In this document: positions 52,797-62,026 of the stretch, in pieces
How the letters are laid out: each line of letters starts with the position of its first letter
Numbering within the stretch: the first letter of the stretch is position 1
DNA from: Pseudoxanthomonas composti
GTDB taxonomy: Bacteria > Pseudomonadota > Gammaproteobacteria > Xanthomonadales > Xanthomonadaceae
Reading direction: 5' to 3'
DNA length: 64,000 nucleotides
Assembly (NCBI RefSeq): GCF_004122095.1
Contig: NZ_SAWZ01000001.1
Location: forward strand, 558,001 to 622,000
Made by a program: the position numbers and the translations under genes
The notes under the pieces: generated by a model
Databases searched by the model: none
What the model was told of the DNA's origin: nothing
The model's input: only the letters and a program-made list of their open reading frames with translations

Positions 52797-52825
52797 AACC
52801 TAATCACGCTTTTTTTTAGTGTCAA
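52797..52825 (-). promoter_or_regulatory. Predicted sigma-70 promoter of the histone-like gene
   Basis: Minus strand: TTGACA (52825-52820), 17-bp spacer containing an A8 run, then TAGGTT (52802-52797). The -35 is a perfect consensus. Transcription would start near 52790, giving a leader of about 335 nt before the ATG at 52454. Confidence 0.65.
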
Positions 52826-53276
52826 CACTTTTTCAGAAATATTTTTCGCCCCCTGCGCGAGCGTTGTCGCCGCAGCCGCCTGCACCCGCTCGCCATCGAC
52901 CGGCTGGCCCGCGCGTCCCATGCCCGGCACGCATCCGGCCACACGAAGGAAATTGCTTTTTTTAAGCACTTTGCTTCGAACACGTCCGTGCGCGCACTGC
53001 GTCCAACGGGTGGCTACAGCACCGGCATCCGGACATGCACACCGTGCAGACAGGCTTGAATGTCAGCTGAGTTTTTCCGCCGCCAGATTGCCCGCTCTCG
53101 CGTCGCACAAGGCGGCCAAGCCACGAACTGCGCAAAAAAAAACGAGGCCGCTGGTGTTTTTTTCACCAGCATCAAGGCGCTTTGCGCGCCTGGGCGATTG
53201 GCCTGCGCGCACGTGCGTAGCGCAAGCGGTCGATGCCCGGGATGCCCGGCAATGACCAAGGTCGAATCCGCCGTCC
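52826..53276. other. A/T-tract-rich gap without recognised gene
   Basis: No convincing gene. The region is marked by homopolymer runs that are rare elsewhere in the window: T7 at 52957-52963, A9 at 53134-53142, T7 at 53157-53163, besides T8 at 52810-52817. GCTGGTG and CACCAGC at 53150-53170 form a hairpin with the T7 as loop. Read on the minus strand, that hairpin is followed by seven bases and then T9, so it could be a second terminator for gcvH. Confidence 0.5.
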
Positions 53277-53306
53277 CAAAAAAAACCCGCGGATGCCTCC
53301 GCGGGT
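53277..53306 (-). terminator. Intrinsic terminator after gcvH
   Basis: Minus strand: ACCCGCGGA pairs with TCCGCGGGT around GGCA, followed by a run of eight T. About 50 bp after the gcvH stop. Confidence 0.93.
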
Positions 53307-53354
53307 CTGGTTCTTGCAACGTGTCAAAGTGCCGACACGCAGGGGAAGGACGAC

Positions 53355-53750
53355 TCAGTGGTCCTCGTCTTCCAACGCCTCGGCGTAGTCGTCCGGACCG
53401 AGCAACTCGGCCAGCTCTTCGGCGTTGCCGATCTCCACCACGAACAACCAACCGTCGCCGTAGGCATCCTCATTGATGGTCTCCGGCTTGTCGGCCAGAG
53501 CCGAGTTCACTTCCACCACCGTGCCGGTGACCGGGCTGTAGACGTCCGAAGCCGCCTTGACCGACTCCACCACCGCGCAGGCGTTGTTGGCCTGGACGCT
53601 GTCGCCGACGTTAGGCAGCTCGACGTAGACCAGGTCGCCGAGCAGGCCCTGGGCATGGTCGGAAATACCGACGGTGACGCGGCCGTTGTCTTCCAGACGG
53701 GCCCATTCGTGGGACTTGAGGAACTTCAGGTCGCCGGGGATCTCACTCAT
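53355..53750 (-). CDS. gcvH: Glycine cleavage system H protein
   Basis: A 131-residue lipoyl carrier that shuttles the aminomethyl group between the P, T and L proteins. The lipoyl lysine is Lys65 in [16 protein letters not shown]; other landmarks are [33 protein letters not shown] and [10 protein letters not shown]. Length is standard. It is the last gene of gcvT, isomerase, gcvH on the minus strand; gcvP is not in the window. Confidence 0.97.
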   Translation of the reverse strand: MSEIPGDLKFLKSHEWARLEDNGRVTVGISDHAQGLLGDLVYVELPNVGDSVQANNACAVVESVKAASDVYSPVTGTVVEVNSALADKPETINEDAYGDGWLFVVEIGNAEELAELLGPDDYAEALEDEDH

Positions 53751-53821
53751 TGCGGACTACTCCAGATGAAAAGTGGGCGGGGCACAGGGACGCTCAAGTG
53801 TAGCCAAGCGTCCCGGCAAGG

Positions 53822-54442
53822 TCATAGCGCGCGATAGGGCGTACGGCCGCTGCGCAAGGCGGCATCGAGGGCATCGAGGCGATCCTGCCCCCAGAACGGC
53901 TCGCCCTGCAGCACGTAGCCCGGCAAGCCAGGCAGGTCGAAGGCGATGGCGGCCTGGGTGTTCTGTTCGTACAGCGCCTGCGCCGCCTCGGCGTCGGCCT
54001 GCGCCAGGGTGGCGCCGGCGTCGAAGCCGTGCCGCGCCAGCAGGGCCGACAGCGTGGCGACGTCGGCCAGGTTGCCCTCCTCCACCCACAGCGTGCGGAA
54101 GGCCGACAGCATGAACTCGGACACGTCATGCCCCTGCGCGATCAGCGCGCAGGCGCAGCGGTCGGCCAGGCTGCCGTCGACGGGGAAGAACTTGGGCTGC
54201 AGGTTGAGCGGCAGCGCGCGCTCGGCACGCGCACGCTGCAGTTCGATGAAGCGATAGCGCTGGCGCGCCGCCGCACGCTGGCCCAATGGCACGCCGCCAG
54301 CGGCACGGAAGACCTCGACCATCTTCACCGGCCTCGGCACCACGGTGGCGCCGTGGCGCACGGCCAGCGCCATCAGCGCCGCATGCCCGAGATAGGCGTA
54401 GGGCGAGACCAGGGTGAAAAAGTACTCGATGCGCGCGGACAC
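53822..54442 (-). CDS. DsbA-fold 2-hydroxychromene-2-carboxylate isomerase family protein
   Basis: A 206-residue protein of the kappa-GST/HCCA isomerase family. EYFFTLVSPYAYLGHAALMALAVRHGATVVPRPVKMVEVFRAAG shows the SPYAYLG glutathione-binding serine region; the C-terminal LPGLPGYVLQGEPFWGQDRLDALDAAL is the cis-Pro strand and closing helix. Family members use glutathione in isomerisation of aromatic ring-cleavage products, but most genomic copies have no known substrate. It starts 4 bp after gcvT, inside what looks like a glycine cleavage transcript. Confidence 0.88.
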   Translation of the reverse strand: MSARIEYFFTLVSPYAYLGHAALMALAVRHGATVVPRPVKMVEVFRAAGGVPLGQRAAARQRYRFIELQRARAERALPLNLQPKFFPVDGSLADRCACALIAQGHDVSEFMLSAFRTLWVEEGNLADVATLSALLARHGFDAGATLAQADAEAAQALYEQNTQAAIAFDLPGLPGYVLQGEPFWGQDRLDALDAALRSGRTPYRAL

Positions 54443-54446
54443 GGGG

Positions 54447-55553
<1,107 letters not shown>

Positions 55554-55643
55554 GGCCGCCACCTTGGGAAAGACCGCCATTATCCCAGATGCCACGGCCC
55601 ACAAAATCGATCATCGCGCGGGGCGGGCGCGGCGCCGGGCCGC

Positions 55644-56075
55644 TCAGGCGGCCTCGACGATCAGCTCCATTCCGGCACTGCCCACGACGCGGACCTGGAT
55701 GCCGGCCGGCAGTTCCGGTCCGGTGACGATCCAATACGCATCATCCAGCTTGATCCGCCCGCGGCCGCCGACGATGGCCTGGTCCAGCGTGGTCACCCGC
55801 CCGATCAGCTGCTCGGCGCGGCGGTTGAGCAGCGGCCGGTCGCTCTGGCGGTCGCGGCCCTTGAACCATTGCCGGTAGACCTGGATCGAGACGAAGCTGA
55901 GCAGCACGAAGGCGATGACCTGCACCAGCAGCGGCAGGCCCGGCACCAGTAGCACCCCCAGGAACACCAGCGCGGCGGCAAAGCCCATCCACAGCATGAA
56001 GGCGCCGGGCACCAGCGCCTCGGCGGCGAACAGCAGCAGCGTGAGCGCGGCCCACGCCATCACGTCCATGCGCAT
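55644..56075 (-). CDS. NfeD family protein (YbbK-like)
   Basis: A 143-residue protein with two to three N-terminal membrane spans (AWAALTLLLFAAEALVPGAFMLWMGFAAALVFLGVLLV; LLVQVIAFVLLSFVSIQVYR) and a soluble OB-fold (LIGRVTTLDQAIVGGRGRIKLDDAYWIVTGPELPAGIQVRVVG). Short NfeD proteins pair with SPFH proteins; here the SPFH gene ends 5 bp upstream, the arrangement of E. coli qmcA-ybbK. Likely a membrane quality-control partner. Confidence 0.92.
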   Translation of the reverse strand: MRMDVMAWAALTLLLFAAEALVPGAFMLWMGFAAALVFLGVLLVPGLPLLVQVIAFVLLSFVSIQVYRQWFKGRDRQSDRPLLNRRAEQLIGRVTTLDQAIVGGRGRIKLDDAYWIVTGPELPAGIQVRVVGSAGMELIVEAA

Positions 56076-56080
56076 GGCGG

Positions 56081-57031
56081 TCAGCTCCGCTGCCGCGGCA
56101 CCGGCGGCGGCACTGCCGCCTCGCCCAGCGCCTGGCGCGCCAACTCGCCGATGCCGGCGATGGAGCTGATGATGCCGGTGGTCTCCATCGGCATCAGGAC
56201 GAACTTCTGGTTAGGGCCGGTGGCCAGCTTCTCGAAGGCCTCGACGTAGCGCTGGGCCACGAAGTAGTTGATCGCCTGCACGTTGCCCTGGGCGATGGCC
56301 TCGGACACCATCCGCGTCGCGTTGGCCTCTGCCTCGGCCAGGCGCTCGCGCGCTTCGGCCTCGCGGTAGGCGGACTCGCGCTGGCCTTCGGCCTTGAGGA
56401 TGGCGGCCTGCTTCTCGCCCTCGGCGCGCAGGATCTCGGACTGGCGATGACCTTCGGCTTCCAGGATGGAGGCGCGGCGGTCGCGCTCGGCCTTCATCTG
56501 CCGGGCCATGGAATCGACCAGGTCGCGCGGCGGCTGGATGTCGCGGATCTCGATGCGGGTGACCTTGATGCCCCAGGGATTGGTGGCTTGGTCGACCACG
56601 TTGAGCAGCTGGGCGTTGATGGTCTCGCGGTTGCTGAGCGACTCGTCCAGGTCCATCGAGCCGATCACGGTGCGGATGTTGGTCTGCACCAGCGCGATGG
56701 TGGCGATCTCCAGGTTGGAGACCTCGTAGGCAGCCTTGGCCGCATCCAGCACCTGGAAGAACACCACCCCGTCGACCTTGACCACCGCGTTGTCCTTGGT
56801 GATCACGTCCTGGCTGGGCACGTCCAGCACCTGCTCCATGACGTTGACCTTGCGGCCCACGCTGTAGAACACCGGGATCAGGAAATGCAGGCCCGGGCCC
56901 ATCGTATGGGTGTACTTGCCGAAGCGCTCCACCGTCCATTCATAGCCCTGCGGCACCATGCGCACGGTCTTGAACAGTCCCACCACGCCGGCCACCACGA
57001 CGATGATGGCCAGAAAACTCGATCCGAACAT
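56081..57031 (-). CDS. qmcA: SPFH/stomatin-like membrane protein
   Basis: A 316-residue band-7 protein. An N-terminal membrane helix (FLAIIVVVAGVVGLFKTVRMVPQGYEWTVERFGKY) leads into the SPFH domain (LIPVFYSVGRKVNVMEQVLDVPSQDVITKDNAVVKVDGVVFFQV) and a long Ala/Glu/Arg coiled coil (EAEGHRQSEILRAEGEKQAAILKAEGQRESAYREAEARERLAEAEAN). This is the QmcA layout; QmcA assembles into large membrane microdomain cages linked to FtsH. Pairs with the following nfeD gene. Confidence 0.93.
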   Translation of the reverse strand: MFGSSFLAIIVVVAGVVGLFKTVRMVPQGYEWTVERFGKYTHTMGPGLHFLIPVFYSVGRKVNVMEQVLDVPSQDVITKDNAVVKVDGVVFFQVLDAAKAAYEVSNLEIATIALVQTNIRTVIGSMDLDESLSNRETINAQLLNVVDQATNPWGIKVTRIEIRDIQPPRDLVDSMARQMKAERDRRASILEAEGHRQSEILRAEGEKQAAILKAEGQRESAYREAEARERLAEAEANATRMVSEAIAQGNVQAINYFVAQRYVEAFEKLATGPNQKFVLMPMETTGIISSIAGIGELARQALGEAAVPPPVPRQRS

Positions 57032-57120
57032 TCCGCTCCCCTTGCGTCCTGCGACGCCCCCGACAGTGTTGCCGGAGTATAGGACAGCCGCTGGCAGGCC
57101 CCTGGTGGGCTTGTGAGGGC

Positions 57121-58065
57121 TCAGCGATCCATGGCGAGCGCCGGTGCCGGCTCCACCCACTGCGCGAACACCGCATCGATCTCGCGCTCGGCCACCTGCC
57201 CACCTTCCTGCAGGCGCGCTGCCTGTTCGAACAGCGGCATGATCATCGCCATGCCGTCGAGCTTGGTCTTCAGGTGCACGCCAGGCCGTTGGTCCAGCCG
57301 GCGGGCCCAGTGCGCGCGTACCCGGGCCCAGTAACTGGAGGTCGCCTGCCAATAAGCATGGGCCGGCGAGAAGTCCACCTCGGTGGTGCGGCGGTAGTCG
57401 TTGAAACCGAACTCGCGCGCCAGCTCCTGCTGGCTGCCATCGCTGCCGCGCAGCACCTTGGTGTTGAACTGCTCATGGGTCCAGCCCTGCGGCGTGAGCG
57501 TGTGCCGGTTGACCACCGCCAGCGCGTTGTAGTCGCTACGGCGGGTGTATTCGCGGCGCGGCAGCGGCCGCCAGCCCAGGTCGCTGGTCCAGGTGGGGAC
57601 GGCATTGTCGTGGCGCCAGCGCCCGGTGCCACAGTAGCGCGGGGCATCGCTGACCTCATAGACGCACTGCGTCCAGGCACCCGTAGTCTGCTCCGGCGAG
57701 AGCGGGCGCACCGTCCAGGTCTGCTCGGCACTGAACTCGAACCGCTGCGGCGCTTCGTAGATCCAGTCCTGTCGCCAGTGCTTGGTGACGTGGCCGCTCT
57801 TGGGATCGACCAGGAGGTGCTGCAGCACGATCCGCCGGGGCGTGTCCTCCACCACCAGCACCACCTCCTCACCGCCGCTGCGCATCGCCGGGGCGCGCTC
57901 GTAGCCTGGCTTGAGCAGGACGGTTTCGTCGAAGGCGAAGTCGACGCTGTATTCGCCGCGCATGGCCAGGATGGCGTCGTGGTCGCGTTGCGGATCGGTG
58001 TCGGAGGCGTGGACACAGGCGGCGCTGACCAGCATCAGGACCGCGATGAAAGGGGCCAGGTTCAT
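57121..58065 (-). CDS. DUF6607-like exported protein of the hemin locus
   Basis: A 314-residue protein with a signal peptide (FIAVLMLVSAACVHA). The mature part has DHDAILAMRGEYSVDFAFDETVLLKPGYERAPAMRSGGEEVVLVVEDTPRRIVLQHLLVD and a conserved-looking TSDLGWRPLPRREYTRRSDYNALAVVNRH. It fits the group labelled DUF6607 that is found next to hemin genes in xanthomonads; no activity is known. Its start overlaps the stop of the hemin-transport-like gene (ATGA), so it is the last gene of a hemin-linked unit. Confidence 0.7.
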   Translation of the reverse strand: MNLAPFIAVLMLVSAACVHASDTDPQRDHDAILAMRGEYSVDFAFDETVLLKPGYERAPAMRSGGEEVVLVVEDTPRRIVLQHLLVDPKSGHVTKHWRQDWIYEAPQRFEFSAEQTWTVRPLSPEQTTGAWTQCVYEVSDAPRYCGTGRWRHDNAVPTWTSDLGWRPLPRREYTRRSDYNALAVVNRHTLTPQGWTHEQFNTKVLRGSDGSQQELAREFGFNDYRRTTEVDFSPAHAYWQATSSYWARVRAHWARRLDQRPGVHLKTKLDGMAMIMPLFEQAARLQEGGQVAEREIDAVFAQWVEPAPALAMDR

Positions 58066-58694
58066 GAGGATCTTGCGCTGAGTCTGAGGATGGGATCGAC
58101 CGGCGCGGCGACGGTCCGGTCCGCGGCGGCTGCGGCGGCCTGGGCGCAGCAGCACGCATCCCAGGCCCTGGTGAAATCCGCCCCCTGGGCCCGCAGGATG
58201 TCGCGCGCGGTCGCCGTGCCCAGCGCCGACAGGGCCACGGGACTGGCCGCCAGCACCGGCGCTGCCTCGGCCTCGCGCATGGCATGCAGGCGCAGCGCGC
58301 AGGCGCGCCATGCATCGCCAGTGAGCCGGTTGGCCAGCCGGTGCCACAGGCGCTCGCTGATCCCCGCCGCGCTGGCCCGGGCGCGATGACCCGGCAAAGT
58401 GGCGGCCATGCGGTCCCAGGCCAGGAAATCGCTGTCCGGCAGCAGCCACAGCTGCCAGCAGCAGCGTCCGGCACGGTCGAGGAACACCAGGCTTTCGCGC
58501 AGCCCGTCGCTGTCCAGACCGGCGTGGACTTCCACCCGATCGGCCTGCATCCAGCCGGTCAGTTCGCTGCCGTGCTGAGGCCGGTACAGGCACAGCACCG
58601 CGCCGAGTTCGGCCAGTTGCCGCGGATCAGGCAATCCATTGCTGGCGAGGGTCGAAATCCGATCGTGCGCGCGCAGGCTGTTGTGCATGGCCAC
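58062..58694 (-). CDS. Hemin transport-like protein
   Basis: A 210-residue protein resembling the products called hemin transport protein beside hemP in xanthomonads: LAELGAVLCLYRPQHGSELTGWMQADRVEVHAGLDSDGLRESLVFLDRAGRCCWQLWLLPDSDFLAWDRMA, then a helical half ending RAWDACCCAQAAAAA. It has no signal peptide. GTG 58694 is chosen because GGAG lies 5 bases upstream; ATG 58688 is the alternative. Specific activity (heme handling or regulation) is not shown by the sequence. Confidence 0.65.
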   Translation of the reverse strand: MAMHNSLRAHDRISTLASNGLPDPRQLAELGAVLCLYRPQHGSELTGWMQADRVEVHAGLDSDGLRESLVFLDRAGRCCWQLWLLPDSDFLAWDRMAATLPGHRARASAAGISERLWHRLANRLTGDAWRACALRLHAMREAEAAPVLAASPVALSALGTATARDILRAQGADFTRAWDACCCAQAAAAAADRTVAAPVDPILRLSARSS

Positions 58695-59185
58695 TACCGC
58701 TCCAAGGCGACTTGGGCCGACGACGTGCGGCCGGGACGGATGTATGGGTCAAGCACCGCAAGGCCGGCCGACACACCAGTGGCGTCGGTCCAGCCGGTGT
58801 CGCACCTGTTGGTGTGGTCGATCGGGCTGCAAGCGGATCTGGTGGCCGCGGTGAGAGACCCGTGCATTTCCCGGCTGGCCGGGCCAAGCATCTCGGCCTT
58901 CGTCGTCGCACCGCGCGCGGCCGTGGCCTGAAATCTTTCGAGCGCGGGGACCGCCGCGACATCGGCAGCCAGGACTGGGCCACGCCACCTCGGCGGAAGC
59001 GCGCTGCACAGCGGGAAGCGTCGGTTCATCGGATCGGCACGCCTTGTGAGGTGATGAAACCCGGCGAGCTGGCGGCCCGGAGACTTCCCGATGGCTGGCG
59101 CCCAGGTGGAGAGAGCAGGTGAAGCGTGGCCAGGTACGGAGGGCGTGCGTGTCGGCATGCCGGCGCGCCGCCGCCCGCGTGGCGC
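58695..59185. other. Gap where a hemin receptor would be expected
   Basis: About 490 bp between hemP and the hemin-transport-like gene. A minus-strand frame from ATG 59029 to a stop just before the next gene (MNRRFPLCSAL, then PVLAADVAAVPALERFQ) starts like an exported protein but has no family similarity that I recognise and no receptor motifs. It could be the decayed head of a deleted TonB-dependent receptor or chance; no other feature is seen. Confidence 0.35.
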
Positions 59186-59380
59186 TTACTTGGTCAGGAT
59201 CAGCTTGTCGTTGCTGGTGTGGCGCAGACGGTAGAAGCGGTCGCCGTGCTGGATCAGGATTTCACGACGGCCCTTGAGCAGGGCGTCGCTGGAAACGACG
59301 ACCTCGCCACTGCTGGGAACCACGGGCTGGACAGGGGTGCTGCGATTGATCTGCGGGAAAGCCAGGGTGTTGGCACTCAT
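59186..59380 (-). CDS. hemP: Hemin uptake protein HemP
   Basis: A 64-residue protein with the full HemP/HmuP C-terminal domain: VSSDALLKGRREILIQHGDRFYRLRHTSNDKLILTK. HmuP binds DNA and activates heme receptor genes in rhizobia and Burkholderia, so the name reflects context rather than transport. GGAG lies 9 bases before the ATG, and a Fur box is about 33 bp further upstream. Confidence 0.92.
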   Translation of the reverse strand: MSANTLAFPQINRSTPVQPVVPSSGEVVVSSDALLKGRREILIQHGDRFYRLRHTSNDKLILTK

Positions 59381-59413
59381 CGGGATTGCTCCAGTTGCGG
59401 AACGCCCAAACGA

Positions 59414-59432
59414 TGATAATGATTCTCATTGA
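59414..59432. promoter_or_regulatory. Fur box upstream of hemP
   Basis: GATAATGATTCTCATT at 59415-59430 matches the Fur consensus GATAATGATAATCATT at 13-14 of 16 positions and is nearly palindromic. It lies in the divergent space between hemP and the 59507 gene. Iron-repressed expression of the hemP unit is the likely outcome. Confidence 0.88.
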
Positions 59433-59506
59433 CGAGTCAAATGGTTTCGATAGGCAGTGGCCGGTCGTGATGGCAAGCTTCGGGTCCCATCACACTTGTG
59501 CACGAG

Positions 59507-60487
59507 ATGAAGCGAAGGATCGCGGCGGGGATCGGCCTGCTTGTCCTGCTTGCGTTGGGCACTTGGCAGTTGGGGCCTGCCCGGCATGCGCGACCCGCGC
59601 AGGCTGCCGCGCCGTCGGCGTCGGCAGCGGTTTCCCCGCCTGTCGGCGCCGCGGCCGCCAACGTGCAGCGGCAGTGGGCCAGCCTTCCGCCGGCGGGCAC
59701 GCCGCTTCCCTTGATGCATGAGGACCTGCAGCGTCGGGCGCAGGCCGGGGATGCACCCGCCGCCTGCCGGCTGGGGACCGAGCTGGTCCGCTGCGGCATG
59801 CTGCGCAGCTTGACCACCGAAACGGTCCTGATCGAGGCCGAGGCGGACCTGGAGTCCACCGAACGCGAACAGGGCCCGGCGTCCGCACGCGCGCAAGGGG
59901 CCGCGACCTTGCGTTTGATCGAGCAGTCCAGGTCCTGCGCCGGCGTGACCGATGCGCAGTTGATGCGCGCCAACCACTATCTCAGGCAGGCGGCCCTGGC
60001 CGGGATCCCGGAAGCGGCCATGCGCTACGCCGAAGGGCAAGGCCTGGCCATGGCGACTGTGGTGCATCCGGGCATGTACGGCTTCCTGAGGGCACCTGGC
60101 CTGGCGGCCTGGCAGCGCGAGGCGGTGCCGCTGGTGGAGCAACAGCTCAGGCAGGGCAATGCGGCCGCGGTGCTGACACTGATGTCCGCTTACGAGACGG
60201 ACCTCACGCAGTTCAGCGGACTCATCGAGAAGGACCCGGAACTTGCCTATCAGTACCTGATCCTCTTCAGGACCCTGGCCGGTTCGAAGTCGCCTGAGGT
60301 GAACACACCGCTTCCAGGGGAGGCCGCAGCGCGCGCCAGGGCCGAGGCCCGGCGCATGTACCTGGAATACTTCGGTGGGCGCCCGGCGCCCAAGGGCGCA
60401 TTCGAGCTGATCAACCTGTCGCTGGGAGACCAGGCCGGCGCCCCGGGCGGCGCATGCGCGCCCGGCCGCCACGTCGTGGAAAACTGA
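59507..60487 (+). CDS. Exported helical-repeat protein of unknown function
   Basis: A 326-residue protein with an N-terminal hydrophobic segment (RRIAAGIGLLVLLALGTWQLG), then an Ala/Pro-rich linker and helical pairs that resemble Sel1-type repeats (DLQRRAQAGDAPAACRLGTELVRCG; YLRQAALAGIPEAAMRYAEGQGL; EQQLRQGNAAAVLTLMSAY). The repeats are irregular, so the Sel1 link is tentative. Transcribed divergently from hemP with the Fur box between, so iron control is possible. A GTG at 59498 is an alternative start. Confidence 0.65.
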   Translation: MKRRIAAGIGLLVLLALGTWQLGPARHARPAQAAAPSASAAVSPPVGAAAANVQRQWASLPPAGTPLPLMHEDLQRRAQAGDAPAACRLGTELVRCGMLRSLTTETVLIEAEADLESTEREQGPASARAQGAATLRLIEQSRSCAGVTDAQLMRANHYLRQAALAGIPEAAMRYAEGQGLAMATVVHPGMYGFLRAPGLAAWQREAVPLVEQQLRQGNAAAVLTLMSAYETDLTQFSGLIEKDPELAYQYLILFRTLAGSKSPEVNTPLPGEAAARARAEARRMYLEYFGGRPAPKGAFELINLSLGDQAGAPGGACAPGRHVVEN

Positions 60488-60568
60488 ATACACGCGCCGC
60501 CTTGCCCGCCCCCCGGCGCTCCACTAGTCTTTCCCCCCTTGTGTCTGGGGCGGTAACCGGGGATTCCT

Positions 60569-61867
60569 ATGCTGGAAGGTGTGTGGCGGATCGGCTTCGG
60601 CCTGTTCGGGCTGATCGTGCTGCTGGGAATCACCTGGCTGTTCTCCAACAACAAGCGGTCGGTGGACTGGAAGCTGGTCCTCACCGGCGTGCTGCTGCAG
60701 ATCGGCTTTGCCGCGCTGGTGCTGCTGGTACCCGGCGGGCGCGACGTGTTCGACTGGCTGGGCCAGGGCTTCGTGAAGGTGCTGAGCTTCGTCAACGAAG
60801 GCTCCAACTTCATCTTCGGCAGCCTGATGGACGTGAAGTCCTACGGCTTCATCTTCGCCTTCCAGGTGCTGCCGACCATCATCTTCTTCTCCGCGCTGAT
60901 GGGCGTGCTGTACCACCTGGGCGTGATGCAGGCGGTGGTACGCGCCATGGCCTGGGCCATCACCAAGGTCATGCGCGTGTCCGGCGCGGAGACCACCAGC
61001 GTCTGCGCCAGCGTGTTCATCGGCCAGACCGAGGCGCCGCTGACGGTGCGGCCGTACATCCCGCGCATGACCGAATCGGAGCTGATCACGATGATGATCG
61101 GCGGCATGGCGCATATCGCCGGCGGCGTGCTGGCGGCCTATGTGGGCATGCTCGGCGCGGGCGATGCGGTGGCCCAGGCCTTCTATGCCAAGCACCTGCT
61201 GGCGGCGAGCATCATGGCCGCGCCGGCCACCCTGGTGGTGGCCAAGATCCTGATCCCGGAGACCGGCACGCCGCTCACCCGCGGCACGGTCAAGATGGAA
61301 GTGGAGAAGACCACCAGCAACATCATCGATGCCGCCGCGGCCGGCGCTGGCGATGGCCTGCGCCTGGCGCTGAACATCGGTGCGATGCTGCTGGCCTTCA
61401 TCGCGCTGATCGCGCTGCTCAACGCCCCGCTGACCTGGCTGGGCGAGGTGACCGGCCTGGCCGCTGCGATCGGCAAGCCCACCAACCTGTCCACCATCTT
61501 CGGATACGTGCTGGCGCCCATCGCCTGGGTAATCGGCACGCCGTGGGGGGATGCGACCACGGTCGGCTCGCTGATCGGGCAGAAGGTGGTGATCAACGAG
61601 TTCGTCGCCTACACCGAGCTGGCGCGGGTGGTGAACGGCCAGGTCCCCGGCGTGAGCCTGAGCGCGGAGGGTCGCCTGATCGCGACCTACGCGCTGTGCG
61701 GCTTCGCCAATTTCAGCTCGATCGCGATCCAGATCGGCGGCATCGGCGGGCTGGCCCCGGAGCGTCGCGCCGACCTGGCCCGTTTCGGCCTGCGCGCGGT
61801 GCTGGGCGGCTCCATCGCCACCTTCATGACCGCCACCATCGCCGGCGTCCTCAGCCACTTCGGCTGA
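60569..61867 (+). CDS. nupC: Concentrative nucleoside transporter
   Basis: A 432-residue inner-membrane symporter that brings nucleosides in with protons or sodium. CNT motifs: GSLMDVKSYGFIFAFQVLPTIIFFSALMGVLYHLGVMQ, SVCASVFIGQTEAPLTVRPYIPRMTESELITMMIGGMAHIAGGVLAAYVGML, and the C-terminal YALCGFANFSSIAIQIGGIGGLAPERRADLARFGLRA. The two helical-hairpin transport domains that hold the nucleoside are intact. It is followed 159 bp later by a ribokinase gene, which suits use of nucleoside ribose. Confidence 0.95.
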   Translation: MLEGVWRIGFGLFGLIVLLGITWLFSNNKRSVDWKLVLTGVLLQIGFAALVLLVPGGRDVFDWLGQGFVKVLSFVNEGSNFIFGSLMDVKSYGFIFAFQVLPTIIFFSALMGVLYHLGVMQAVVRAMAWAITKVMRVSGAETTSVCASVFIGQTEAPLTVRPYIPRMTESELITMMIGGMAHIAGGVLAAYVGMLGAGDAVAQAFYAKHLLAASIMAAPATLVVAKILIPETGTPLTRGTVKMEVEKTTSNIIDAAAAGAGDGLRLALNIGAMLLAFIALIALLNAPLTWLGEVTGLAAAIGKPTNLSTIFGYVLAPIAWVIGTPWGDATTVGSLIGQKVVINEFVAYTELARVVNGQVPGVSLSAEGRLIATYALCGFANFSSIAIQIGGIGGLAPERRADLARFGLRAVLGGSIATFMTATIAGVLSHFG

Positions 61868-62026
61868 GGCGACGGCTGCCGATGCGTCTGCGCGATGGCT
61901 GGATCACGCCAGGAACGGGCAGTCCATCCACGCGCTGACGCCGGAGCGGTGGCCTGACGCTGCGCTTCAGCTGCCTGCGTCATACTGGCGCCCCTGCGGG
62001 TGCCCCCTGCCTGCGAGAGATGTTCC

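Noticed and set aside
55554-55643. Possible glycine riboswitch before gcvT
   Set aside because: The leader is under 100 bp and lacks the conserved glycine aptamer core.
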